A stretch of 64,000 bases of DNA. It comes from Bacillus tuaregi (GTDB lineage: Bacteria; Bacillota; Bacilli; Bacillales; Cytobacillaceae). The stretch lies in NCBI RefSeq assembly GCF_900104575.1, contig NZ_LT629730.1, positions 248,001 to 312,000 of the forward strand, given 5' to 3'. Position 1 is the first letter of the stretch. Each line of letters opens with the position of its first letter. This document shows positions 45,003-52,389 of the stretch, one piece after another. Under the pieces are notes generated by a model. The model did not search any database, was not told the DNA's origin, and saw only the letters and a program-made list of their open reading frames with translations. The position numbers were made by a program, and so were the translations under genes.

Positions 45003-45389
45003 ATGATATGTAAAATGGAGCATGTGGCCATTATGGTACGTGATATGGAACAATCGATTCGTTTTTATTCGGAGACTTTTGGTTTTAACGTCAGACTCCG
45101 CGGTAATAAACTGGATCGAGAGATGGTTTTTTTGTATCTCGAAGCACAACCAGATATGGAGATTGAACTGATACAAGAGAAAACAGGAGCTACCGAGTAC
45201 AGTGAAACAGGAATCGTGAATCACCTTGCATTTACAGTTGAAAACATGGAGGAAACGATTCAGTTTTTAAAGGAAAAAGAAATCATTCTTCCTTCTGAAC
45301 AAGTAAAGCCAACATTGGAAGGCGGACGCATGATTCTCTTTCATGGTCCTAATAGGGAGTTGCTGCAATTAATAGAAAAAGTAAAATAA
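45003..45389 (+). CDS. VOC-family (glyoxalase/extradiol-fold) protein
   Basis: 128 residues, one pair of beta-alpha-beta-beta-beta modules. Metal-ligand positions fit His in MEHVAIMV, Glu in MEIELIQE, His in VNHLAFTV and Glu in ELLQLIE. The family includes glyoxalase I, epimerases and ring-cleaving enzymes. It lies 50 bases after the amidase and 65 bases before the catechol dioxygenase-like gene, in the same direction. AAGAGGAG precedes ATG. It may isomerise or hydrolyse a pathway intermediate; the reaction is not known. Confidence 0.82.
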   Translation: MICKMEHVAIMVRDMEQSIRFYSETFGFNVRLRGNKLDREMVFLYLEAQPDMEIELIQEKTGATEYSETGIVNHLAFTVENMEETIQFLKEKEIILPSEQVKPTLEGGRMILFHGPNRELLQLIEKVK

Positions 45390-45454
45390 GCGAGTCAGCT
45401 TCAAATAGGGTAGTTATAAGCACAAAAAAATTTACATATATAAGGGGGATAATA

Positions 45455-46369
45455 ATGGCAAGAATTATGCGTTTAGGCCGTGTGGAATTAGCTGTATTGG
45501 ACTTAGATAAATCAGTTGAATACTATACAAAGGTTATCGGGTTAGAAGAAACAGGACGTATGGGAAATAGTGTTTACTTAAAGGCATGGGATGAATTTGA
45601 TCATCATAGTCTCATTTTAACCCAATCGAACAAGGCGGGATTAGTCCATTTGGCTTTTAAAGTAGAGACACTTGATGATCTTGCTTATTATGAAAGAAAA
45701 ATAGAGGAATTTGGCTGTACAACTACTCGGATTTCGAGCCACACAAGATTAGCAGAAGGGGAAGCCGTTCATTTTATTTTGCCAACGGGACATCACTGTG
45801 AGCTTTATCATGAAATTGGTTTTCTAGGAAGCTCTGTGGGAACATTAAACCCTCATCCATGGCCATTAGAAGCAGTAGGGATTGCGCCACATCGTGTTGA
45901 CCATTGTTTACTAACTGGGGACGATCTTAAAACAGTTACAAGATTTTTTATTGAAGCTTTAAACTTTAGACAAAGTGAAAGAATTACGACAGTAGATGGA
46001 GAGGAGCTATTAGGCAGCTTCCTGTTCTCAACGAATAAAGCCCATGATTTAGCGTTTGTTAAAGGACCTGATGCGAAGCTTCACCATGCTGCCTTTGCCG
46101 TGGATTCCCTTCATGATGTATTTAAAGCGGCAGACCTTTTATCCATGTATGAAGTACCGTTTGATGTAACGCCAACCCGTCATGGAATTACGCGAGGACA
46201 AACGATTTACTTCTTTGACCCATCAGGAAACCGTAATGAAGCATTTGCCGGTGGCTATCTCTCATATCCGGATATGCCAACCATTACGTGGACAGAGGAT
46301 AAAATTGGACAAGGGATTTTCTATCATCGAAGAGAATTATCCGAGTCCTTTATGAAAGCACTGACCTAA
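45455..46369 (+). CDS. Type I extradiol dioxygenase (catechol 2,3-dioxygenase-like)
   Basis: 304 residues in two VOC-type halves. The C-terminal half holds the iron site: His in HRVDHCLLTG (about 149), His in KLHHAAFAV (about 210) and Glu in GNRNEAFAGG (about 262), with a conserved acid/base His in TRHGITRG. It cleaves a catechol-type ring next to the hydroxyls with O2. The length is that of metapyrocatechases such as XylE. AAGGGGG lies 8 bases before ATG. It supplies the ring-opening step for the Rieske products in this island. Confidence 0.88.
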   Translation: MARIMRLGRVELAVLDLDKSVEYYTKVIGLEETGRMGNSVYLKAWDEFDHHSLILTQSNKAGLVHLAFKVETLDDLAYYERKIEEFGCTTTRISSHTRLAEGEAVHFILPTGHHCELYHEIGFLGSSVGTLNPHPWPLEAVGIAPHRVDHCLLTGDDLKTVTRFFIEALNFRQSERITTVDGEELLGSFLFSTNKAHDLAFVKGPDAKLHHAAFAVDSLHDVFKAADLLSMYEVPFDVTPTRHGITRGQTIYFFDPSGNRNEAFAGGYLSYPDMPTITWTEDKIGQGIFYHRRELSESFMKALT

Positions 46370-46413
46370 ACGGTACTTTGAATAGATGAGAAAATGAACG
46401 GTGAGGTGAAAAT

Positions 46414-46734
46414 ATGTATAAAGTTTCCTTAAAGGCAAGAAACCAACAATTTGACTATCCTTGTGCTCCAGAGCAAACACCCCTACGGGCAGCGCGAGAC
46501 CATTTCATACCAATGCCAACCGGCTGTCAGCGAGGTGGCTGTGGGATGTGCAAGGTAAAGGTATTGGATGGTGAGTTCGACCATGAATTGACGCGCTCCC
46601 ATGAGTACCTTTCAGACGAAGAGCTTTACAATCGCTATGCTTTAGCCTGCTGCATGACACCTAAAAGTGACCTATCCATCATCACCAGCGAAGATTACGA
46701 GAAGCATAAAAAAGAAGCAGAAGCCCTTCGCTAA
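46414..46734 (+). CDS. Plant-type [2Fe-2S] ferredoxin
   Basis: 106 residues. Cluster ligands are in GCQRGGCGMCKV (C-x4-C-x2-C) and the distal Cys in ALACCMTP. Small ferredoxins of this type feed ring-hydroxylating oxygenases or reactivate extradiol dioxygenases whose iron has been oxidised, as XylT does for XylE. The place directly after the extradiol gene favours the XylT-like role. No ferredoxin reductase is in the window. GGTGAG lies upstream of ATG. Confidence 0.85.
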   Translation: MYKVSLKARNQQFDYPCAPEQTPLRAARDHFIPMPTGCQRGGCGMCKVKVLDGEFDHELTRSHEYLSDEELYNRYALACCMTPKSDLSIITSEDYEKHKKEAEALR

Positions 46735-46770
46735 GTAATCAAGTAATGTTCATATGCTATTATTGGGAGT

Positions 46771-46797
46771 GAAGCGGAAGGGACTTTCCTCCGCTTC
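46771..46797 (+). terminator. Hairpin at the end of the catabolic island
   Basis: GAAGCGGA pairs with TCCGCTTC at 46790; no good T run, so it may act as a weak terminator or a message-stabilising end. Confidence 0.45.
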
Positions 46798-46832
46798 TAC
46801 AGCCCAAACCTAAGAGAAATTTCTTGGGAAGC

Positions 46833-46973
46833 TTATTTCCCGCTTAATCGCTCTGGTAGGCTTTGGATCGATTGAACGACGGAATCTAGCTTTGCTTCGA
46901 TTCGATAGAGCAAGAACAGGGTAACCGCAATTGGAAAGCCGACCTCACTTATGAGGGGAATGAATTCTTCCAT
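46833..46973 (-). CDS. YvrJ-family small membrane peptide, copy 1
   Basis: 46 residues, MEEFIPLISEVGFPIAVTLF at the start: one helix with the family motif VGFPIAVTLFLLYRIE, then an amphipathic tail. YvrJ family members are tiny membrane peptides of unknown role; B. subtilis yvrJ lies next to the sigO-rsoA sigma genes. GAGGTG is 7 bases upstream of ATG. It is the last gene of a minus-strand group with DUF2922, DUF1659 and a sigma factor; a hairpin separates it from DUF2922. Confidence 0.85.
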   Translation of the reverse strand: MEEFIPLISEVGFPIAVTLFLLYRIEAKLDSVVQSIQSLPERLSGK

Positions 46974-47005
46974 GAAAGACACCTCGTTTCGTTCATTTTA
47001 TAAAG

Positions 47006-47042
47006 GAAAAGGCTGCCTCCCAATGGAAAGCAGCCTTTTTTC
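47006..47042. terminator. Terminator between the DUF2922 and yvrJ genes
   Basis: AAAGGCTGC pairs with GCAGCCTTT, with A and T runs on both sides. Confidence 0.7.
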
Positions 47043-47072
47043 AATGGCTTACCTGACGGAGGGTAGCCCTTC

Positions 47073-47291
47073 TTATACGATTTCGTAATCAGTTACATTA
47101 TGCTCAACAAGACGTGCTTCTTTCGCGATGACAAAGCTATGATTATCACCGCCGAAAATATTGGCGGCAATCACCATATCCATTACCTGCTTCACAGCCG
47201 TTTTATCAACCGGCTCCTTCGGATAATCAATCGTTAGCTTTGCCGTTTTTCCTAAACCATTGGTAAAATGGAGCTCAAGCTTCTTTGCCAT
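47073..47291 (-). CDS. DUF2922-family protein
   Basis: 72 residues from Met 47291 (MAKKLELHFTNGLGKTAKLT), with the DUF2922 pattern: a beta-hairpin start, TAVKQVMDMVIAANIF helix and the ending ARLVEHNVTDYEIV. Function unknown. AGGAGAGG fits this Met better (9 bases) than the ATG nine bases upstream, which touches it. It is paired with the DUF1659 gene 33 bases upstream, the usual arrangement in Bacillus. Confidence 0.82.
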   Translation of the reverse strand: MAKKLELHFTNGLGKTAKLTIDYPKEPVDKTAVKQVMDMVIAANIFGGDNHSFVIAKEARLVEHNVTDYEIV

Positions 47292-47323
47292 ATTTGTCAT
47301 CCTCTCCTCTTAAATTCTCGCTA

Positions 47324-47542
47324 TTAAGCCATTACTTCATAGAGTGCATTCTTTTCAACCGTTGAAAGCGGATGGATGGAAAGGGATGCTAAGGCCTGTC
47401 CCACCTGATAAAGCTGATCGGCTGTAGCTGAATCCACTACCCCGGCATACGTTTTCCTCTTTAAAATCGGTTTTCCACTTTCATTCATCCCTGTTTCGAA
47501 CGTTAATTGCAGCTTGAATGACTTTGCTAATGTCTGTGCCAT
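47324..47542 (-). CDS. DUF1659-family protein
   Basis: 72 residues from Met 47542 (MAQTLAKSFKLQLTFETG), followed by KPILKRKTYAGVVDSATADQ, the conserved part of DUF1659, and a C-terminal helix. Function unknown. GGAGAGG lies 9 bases upstream. It is co-directional with DUF2922 and yvrJ downstream and the sigma factor upstream, forming a recurring Bacillus cassette. Confidence 0.82.
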   Translation of the reverse strand: MAQTLAKSFKLQLTFETGMNESGKPILKRKTYAGVVDSATADQLYQVGQALASLSIHPLSTVEKNALYEVMA

Positions 47543-47673
47543 CTTCATCATCCTCTCCTTTCATGCTTGTTATATAGAGAAAGTCGTTAAAAGTGTCCTA
47601 TGAATTTAAAAAATTTTCTATTGGAAGAAAAGGGGGAGTACTTCTGCTCCACAGCCGGAGGTAATCCAAATAT

Positions 47674-48162
47674 TTATATGAAAGCATGTGCGTCATCTCT
47701 TCTCAACTTTTGCAGCGCTCTCCTTTCACAGGAACGGACGGTTGCTAGCTTTCGATTTTCTATGCGAGCTATTTCACGATTGGAGAGACCAACATAGAAG
47801 TGCTGCAGGACCCACTTTTGCTCACGATCCGTTAGATGGCGAAAATGGCTTAATAGTGTCTCCTTTTCTAGCAGTTCAGTTTCTACTGTTAATAGGTTCC
47901 AGTATTCTTCACTTGGGTAAAAGCATTGGTCATCGTATTGTTTTTCCTTTTTTAAGGCGCAGAGAATTCTTCCTTTAATAAAGCTGTAGGCATAGGTGGA
48001 AAACTTTCCTTTTTCAGGCTTGAAGTTTTTGCTTGCATCCCAAAGCGCGATTAAGCCAATTTGATAGAAATCATCCTGGTTTTTGTAAATATGCAAAGTA
48101 TGGATAATCGAGTAAATCATGTTTGAATACTTAGAGGCCAGTTGTTCAAATTCAAGGTCCAT
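47674..48162 (-). CDS. Sigma-70 family RNA polymerase sigma factor
   Basis: 162 residues from Met 48162. Region 2 is seen in DFYQIGLIALWDASKNF with FSTYAYSFIKGRI, and region 4 in LTDREQKWVLQHFYVGLSNR through KLATVRSCERRALQKLR. It is an alternative sigma factor of ECF-like size; no anti-sigma gene with transmembrane segments is adjacent. The longer frame to 48252 lacks a ribosome binding site. Its neighbours DUF1659, DUF2922 and yvrJ are likely targets or partners. An upstream 21-bp tandem repeat and hairpin are noted separately. Confidence 0.82.
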   Translation of the reverse strand: MDLEFEQLASKYSNMIYSIIHTLHIYKNQDDFYQIGLIALWDASKNFKPEKGKFSTYAYSFIKGRILCALKKEKQYDDQCFYPSEEYWNLLTVETELLEKETLLSHFRHLTDREQKWVLQHFYVGLSNREIARIENRKLATVRSCERRALQKLRRDDAHAFI

Positions 48163-48267
48163 GCTTGAACGCCTTTCGGAACGTGCACCATTCCTTGTAT
48201 TCCCGGGTAACCCTAAAATACAGGGAAACAGGATAGAGTGCGACTTCTTCAAAACGCCATTTCGGTT

Positions 48268-48330
48268 TGGAAAATACCTATTTGCAGCTGGAAAATGCTC
48301 ATTTCTGTGTGGAAAATGTTCATTTCGAGC
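48268..48330 (+). repeat. 21-bp tandem repeat, three units
   Basis: Units TGGAAAATACCTATTTGCAG(C), TGGAAAATGCTCATTTCTGT(G) and TGGAAAATGTTCATTTCGAG(C). The unit length is two helical turns, and it lies upstream of the minus-strand sigma-factor gene. Confidence 0.7.
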
Positions 48331-48394
48331 ACAAAACGAGGAAAAAGGCAGAACTTAAGTAAGCGGGAAGTTTCGGAGAAAAACGAAATAAAAA

Positions 48395-48416
48395 GGTGCT
48401 CCGATAAAGGAGCACC
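48395..48416. other. Perfect 8-bp hairpin GGTGCTCC/GGAGCACC
   Basis: GGTGCTCC-gataaa-GGAGCACC lies in the gap between the sigma-factor and MerR-like genes. Without a T run on the plus strand it is not an obvious terminator. The remaining gap to 48742 is AT-rich and holds no gene I can support. Confidence 0.5.
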
Positions 48417-48742
48417 CGAAAACACAATTGTCACGCCGCCTTAAACGTAACGCCAATTATGCTTTTACTATTTCCATACTTCAATTATTTCTAATTATAG
48501 AATAATATATGAAACGCGTTTCATAGCAAGTAATATTTTCAAGTATTAAGAAGAAGTATATGGTGGTTGAAATGAAAACGTCTGGCTAGAAGCATACTAT
48601 AGTGTGTCTAAATTACAACAAATGGGAAGGCACAGCTGCTTGACATGACTAGCTATGCTAAAATATGAATAAGTTCAATAAATATTAATTTAATATATCC
48701 ATATAATTCTAAATTTTCTTGCACTCAGTTTTTGTTCTAGCT

Positions 48743-48827
48743 TTAACTTCATTCAGCAAATGCTTTTTGTACCTTATCGAGCGAGCTCGATAAAAATCCG
48801 GACGCAAATTCGACGGGCGAATTTGAT
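48743..48827 (+). repeat. Multi-hairpin interspersed repeat, copy E (internal deletion)
   Basis: TTAACTTCATTCAGC and the AAATGCTTTTTGTACC start found only in copy D are joined directly to TTATCGAGCGAGCTCGATAA and the CAAATTCG/CGAATTTG stem. The IS605-like hairpin and the right inverted repeat are missing. The copy lies 60 bases upstream of the MerR-like gene. Confidence 0.85.
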
Positions 48828-48887
48828 TCCTCGTTTTAAACCCTTCATCGCATGACATTCTATTTCCATGATAAAAGGAGAAAGTAT

Positions 48888-50159
48888 ATGAGAATAGGAG
48901 AATTTGCAAAAAAACATAATCTTTCCCAGGATACAATCAGTCATTATATGGATCGCGGTCTGCTGATTGCTGAGAAAAACGGTGGGCAGTATCGATTTAA
49001 TGAATATGACCATCAGGTAATCGAAAGAATCAAGATGCTGAAAAGGTTGAATTTCTCCCTTGCAGAAATCCAGGAAATTATGAGCTTTTATCGGCTGGAA
49101 GGAGAAAATACAAATGAATTTCGTCATTTTTATCTATCCTTATTAGAGCGGAAAAAGCAGCAGATTATCTCTGAGCAGAAGCGATTTGAAAAAATAACCG
49201 AGGATTTAAATCATAAAATCAAGGATTTACAGGAGGAAGGAAATAGAAGCCTTAATCATTTAGGACTGCCCTTTCATGCAATCGGTCTTTTACAATGTCC
49301 TGAATGTAAAAATACATTGGACATTAATGGTGGATCGATCCGGAAAAGTATGGTCCTTACGGCAGATATTCAATGTGATTGCGGGTATCAGGCTCAAATA
49401 GAAGATGGGGTTTATATCGACAAAAATAAAAAAGTAATTGTTGAGAATAAGAACCTTCCAACGAAGAAGGAATTTTTAGAGGCGGCATCACCTAAATTTA
49501 TCAACCTAATCTATAATGGACTCAATCTTTTAAACCATTATTTGCTTAAGCATACAAAGGAGCCGGGATATATAATGGAGCTCGATTCCTGCTCCGGCCG
49601 GTTCCTAGCACAGCATATTGAACATATGCCAAGCACAACGACCTATGTCATAGTCAGTGATAATAAAGAAAGATTATTGAATATCAAAAGAGATATGGAA
49701 TGGCAGCATCAGCATCAAAGCTTTATCTTTTTTTACTGTGACATAGACCGGATACCCTTAAAGCATTATTCCATTGATATCGTAGTTGATCATTGGTTAA
49801 CCTCTAATTACGCTAAAAGGAGTAATAGCTTTCTTTTCGATCACGTGTCTCCTTTTTTAAAAGAGGAAGGCTTACTACTTGGGGCATTTCCTTATCTTGA
49901 AAAAGGATTAAACAACACAGGACGAGTGGGAAAGTCAATTAGAGAAGTGTTAAATAAGGATATTTTAATAGAAAAATTAGCGGACCAGAATATCTTTAAG
50001 CTGGATATGCTGGAATTCGGTCCGGTAATTGAAAATAATCCCTTTATGATGGACGTAATGAATAACCAGACGATGTATTTGGCTTTATACTCGGGAAGGA
50101 AAAGACAAAACATCCGTCTAATATCTTCAGAAAAAAAGAAAATCCCGGTCATGCTGTAA
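48888..50159 (+). CDS. MerR-type regulator fused to zinc ribbon and methyltransferase-like domain
   Basis: About 423 residues. The MerR winged helix is at 1-70 (MRIGEFAKKHNLSQDTISHY), a coiled coil at about 85-130, a four-Cys ribbon at about 140-175 (CPECKNTL and CDCGYQ), and a class I methyltransferase-like domain from about 210. SAM motif I reads ELDSCSGRFLAQHI, a degenerate form of DxGxGxG, so it may bind SAM or a relative as a signal without catalysis. ATG 48888 has AAGGAGA 7-8 bases upstream. It is followed by the flavocytochrome gene, a possible target. Confidence 0.78.
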   Translation: MRIGEFAKKHNLSQDTISHYMDRGLLIAEKNGGQYRFNEYDHQVIERIKMLKRLNFSLAEIQEIMSFYRLEGENTNEFRHFYLSLLERKKQQIISEQKRFEKITEDLNHKIKDLQEEGNRSLNHLGLPFHAIGLLQCPECKNTLDINGGSIRKSMVLTADIQCDCGYQAQIEDGVYIDKNKKVIVENKNLPTKKEFLEAASPKFINLIYNGLNLLNHYLLKHTKEPGYIMELDSCSGRFLAQHIEHMPSTTTYVIVSDNKERLLNIKRDMEWQHQHQSFIFFYCDIDRIPLKHYSIDIVVDHWLTSNYAKRSNSFLFDHVSPFLKEEGLLLGAFPYLEKGLNNTGRVGKSIREVLNKDILIEKLADQNIFKLDMLEFGPVIENNPFMMDVMNNQTMYLALYSGRKRQNIRLISSEKKKIPVML

Positions 50160-50187
50160 CAGCTTGAAGCGGTAGCTCATATTATTC

Positions 50188-50233
50188 TAGAAAAAGCAGA
50201 CAAGCTTACATAAAGCATAGTCTGCTTTTTCTA
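50188..50233 (+). terminator. Terminator after the MerR-methyltransferase gene
   Basis: AGAAAAAGCAGAC pairs with GTCTGCTTTTTCT. Confidence 0.85.
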
Positions 50234-50325
50234 ATATGACCCGATTGTTTTGCTCTTTCGGAAAAAACATAGACATAACCCCATGTTTTTATGTTTTTTC
50301 TTGTTAAAAACTTCACAAATATACC

Positions 50326-50356
50326 TTGACATGGTCAGAACTCAAGATTCTACAAT
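50326..50356 (+). promoter_or_regulatory. Sigma-A-like promoter of the second flavocytochrome gene
   Basis: TTGACA at 50326 and TACAAT at 50351 with a 19-base spacer. MerR proteins act on promoters with 19-20-base spacers by twisting the DNA, which makes the adjacent MerR-type gene product a candidate regulator. Confidence 0.5.
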
Positions 50357-50393
50357 CAGGATGTAATCATTATTTTTTCAAGGAGGAAAAAAC

Positions 50394-52202
50394 ATGGCTC
50401 CAAAACGGAAAATAGCATGGGCCTTGGTTCTATGCTTTATGTTATTAGTTAGTTTAATTGGATGTTCACAATCTACTTCTGATGAATCAGCAAGCGGAAA
50501 GGAAGCACTCTACAAAGCAGGAACCTATACGGCAACAGCATCAGGAAATAATGGCGATGTGACGGTTGAGGTTGAATTTGATGAATCAAACATTGTATCT
50601 GTATCAGTGAAGGAGCATAAAGAAACTCCAGGGCTGAGCGATACGCCAATTGAGCGTATTCCACAGGGAATCGTAGACGGACAGACACTGGCTGTTGATA
50701 CGGTTTCAGGTGCAACAAACACCTCAAAGGCAATTCTTACAGCTGTTGAGGATTGTGTGAAGCAGGCAGGCGGCGATGTTGACGCACTAAAAACAGCTTC
50801 AGCAAATGACAAAGAAAGCAAGGATACTGAATTAACAACAGATGTTGTCGTGATTGGCGGCGGCGGTGCTGGCTTAGCAGCAGCTGCTTCAGCACATCAA
50901 AATGGGGCAGAGGTTATTGTATTAGAAAAGCTTGCCCAGGTTGGTGGATCCACAGCCTTATCTGGCGGCGGCATTTCAGCTACAGGCACGAAATTCCAAA
51001 AGGAATTAGGAATTGAAGATACGAAGGAATCATGGATGTCACTATGGAAGGAACGTCAAGCGACAAGCAACCCAGATGGCATGTACCCTGATTATGACTT
51101 CGTTGATAAATACATGGATGATGCTGTTGAGACAACAGAATGGATGGTTGACTATATCGGCCATGAATATGGAGCCATTACAGGCTTTGGTCTTGATCCA
51201 GTCGAAAGAATTCACTTTCCAAAAACAGACGGACATGGCGGCGGCAGTGTGTTAATTGCTAACATGGATAAATTCCTTGGACAAGAAGGAATTGAAATTC
51301 TAACAGAAACTCCTGCAAAAGAGCTTATCGTCGATGATAAAGGAAATGTGACAGGTGTAGTCGCAGAGGGTAAAGATGGAAAAGTGACTGTTCATGCAGA
51401 AAAGGTCATTTTAGCTGCAGGCGGCTATGCTAAGAATGAAGAAATGCTAAAGAAATATATTCCGGAAGCAGCGGGCACGGCTGAATTAAGTACAGCATCT
51501 GCTGGTAGCATGGGCGATGGCATGAACATGGCATTAGAAGCCGGTGCGGTTATGTATGAAGAGCCATGGGTAATCGGTGTTGGGATTGGAAGTAGAATTG
51601 AAGGAACCGGTTCTCTAGGCATGGATTGGACGAAAATGTATGTAAACGGCAAGGGCGAACGCTTTGCAAATGAAGAAATGCATTATGCAATTGCAACGAA
51701 TAAATTAATAGAGCAGGATACAACTTGGTTAATTCTAGACGCTACAGAAGCCAATAAGGATGTGGTAGCTGCGATTGAAGCGGCCCTTCCTTCTCAAGAA
51801 GCTGTGAAGGCTGACAGCTTTGAAGCGTTGGCAGAGGCGATGAAGGTACCTGCTGATACCTTTGTGAAGACGATGGAAAAATACAACAATGGAGCAAAAA
51901 TTGGCTCTGATGAACTTGGTAAGCAGAAGGATTACGCTATCGCGGTAGAAACAGCGCCATACTACGCAATCAAAATGTACCCTAAAACAATGGGAACCTT
52001 TGCTGGTGTGAAAACGGACGATGACTTCCGTGTCATTCGTGAAGACGGTTCCGTGATTAACAACCTTTACGCTGTAGGTGAAAATGCAAATAAGAGATTG
52101 TACAACCAGGTTTACATGTCAGGAAGTGCCGTTCAATTTGCACTAACAAGCGGACGTCTTAGCGGCGAACACGCTGCAAAAGCGATTGCAGCGGGGAAAT
52201 AA
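50394..52202 (+). CDS. Flavocytochrome c-like reductase, flavinylated lipoprotein with one FMN-binding domain
   Basis: 602 residues. The lipobox LIGC (about residue 24) places it outside the membrane. One FMN_bind domain (about 45-125) has the flavinylation motif SGATNTS, then FAD_binding_2 from about 150 with VVVIGGGGAGLAAAASAHQN and RFANEEMHYA; VGENANKRLYNQVYMSGSA closes the fold. It is an anaerobic-type reductase of fumarate, urocanate or similar acceptors. The motif that should be HxTMGG reads PKTMGTFAGV, with Lys for His. CAAGGAGG precedes ATG. It is monocistronic with a strong terminator. Confidence 0.87.
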   Translation: MAPKRKIAWALVLCFMLLVSLIGCSQSTSDESASGKEALYKAGTYTATASGNNGDVTVEVEFDESNIVSVSVKEHKETPGLSDTPIERIPQGIVDGQTLAVDTVSGATNTSKAILTAVEDCVKQAGGDVDALKTASANDKESKDTELTTDVVVIGGGGAGLAAAASAHQNGAEVIVLEKLAQVGGSTALSGGGISATGTKFQKELGIEDTKESWMSLWKERQATSNPDGMYPDYDFVDKYMDDAVETTEWMVDYIGHEYGAITGFGLDPVERIHFPKTDGHGGGSVLIANMDKFLGQEGIEILTETPAKELIVDDKGNVTGVVAEGKDGKVTVHAEKVILAAGGYAKNEEMLKKYIPEAAGTAELSTASAGSMGDGMNMALEAGAVMYEEPWVIGVGIGSRIEGTGSLGMDWTKMYVNGKGERFANEEMHYAIATNKLIEQDTTWLILDATEANKDVVAAIEAALPSQEAVKADSFEALAEAMKVPADTFVKTMEKYNNGAKIGSDELGKQKDYAIAVETAPYYAIKMYPKTMGTFAGVKTDDDFRVIREDGSVINNLYAVGENANKRLYNQVYMSGSAVQFALTSGRLSGEHAAKAIAAGK

Positions 52203-52247
52203 TAGCGGTAAAAAACCTATTACATTAGAACAATCATCATGATATAA

Positions 52248-52294
52248 AAGCAGAAAACACTCGATTCTCGACAGTGTTTTCTGCTTTTTTTTTT
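52248..52294 (+). terminator. Terminator after the second flavocytochrome gene
   Basis: AGCAGAAAACACT pairs with AGTGTTTTCTGCT, followed by nine or more T residues. Confidence 0.93.
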
Positions 52295-52320
52295 GGATGT
52301 GCCCAGCGATGAAAATTTTT

Positions 52321-52360
52321 ATGCAAACGGTTGCGCAAATATAAATATCTGTGTTATAGT
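52321..52360 (+). promoter_or_regulatory. Alpha-glucoside operon promoter with LacI-type operator
   Basis: TGCAAACGGTTGCG (52322-52335) overlaps a -35-like TTGCGC; TATAGT at 52355 is the -10 after 18 bases. The same operator with central CG occurs before the PTS gene (54082). CcpA cre sites look similar, so dual control is possible. Confidence 0.6.
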
Positions 52361-52389
52361 AATGTCATAGTCAAGAGGAGGAAGACATC

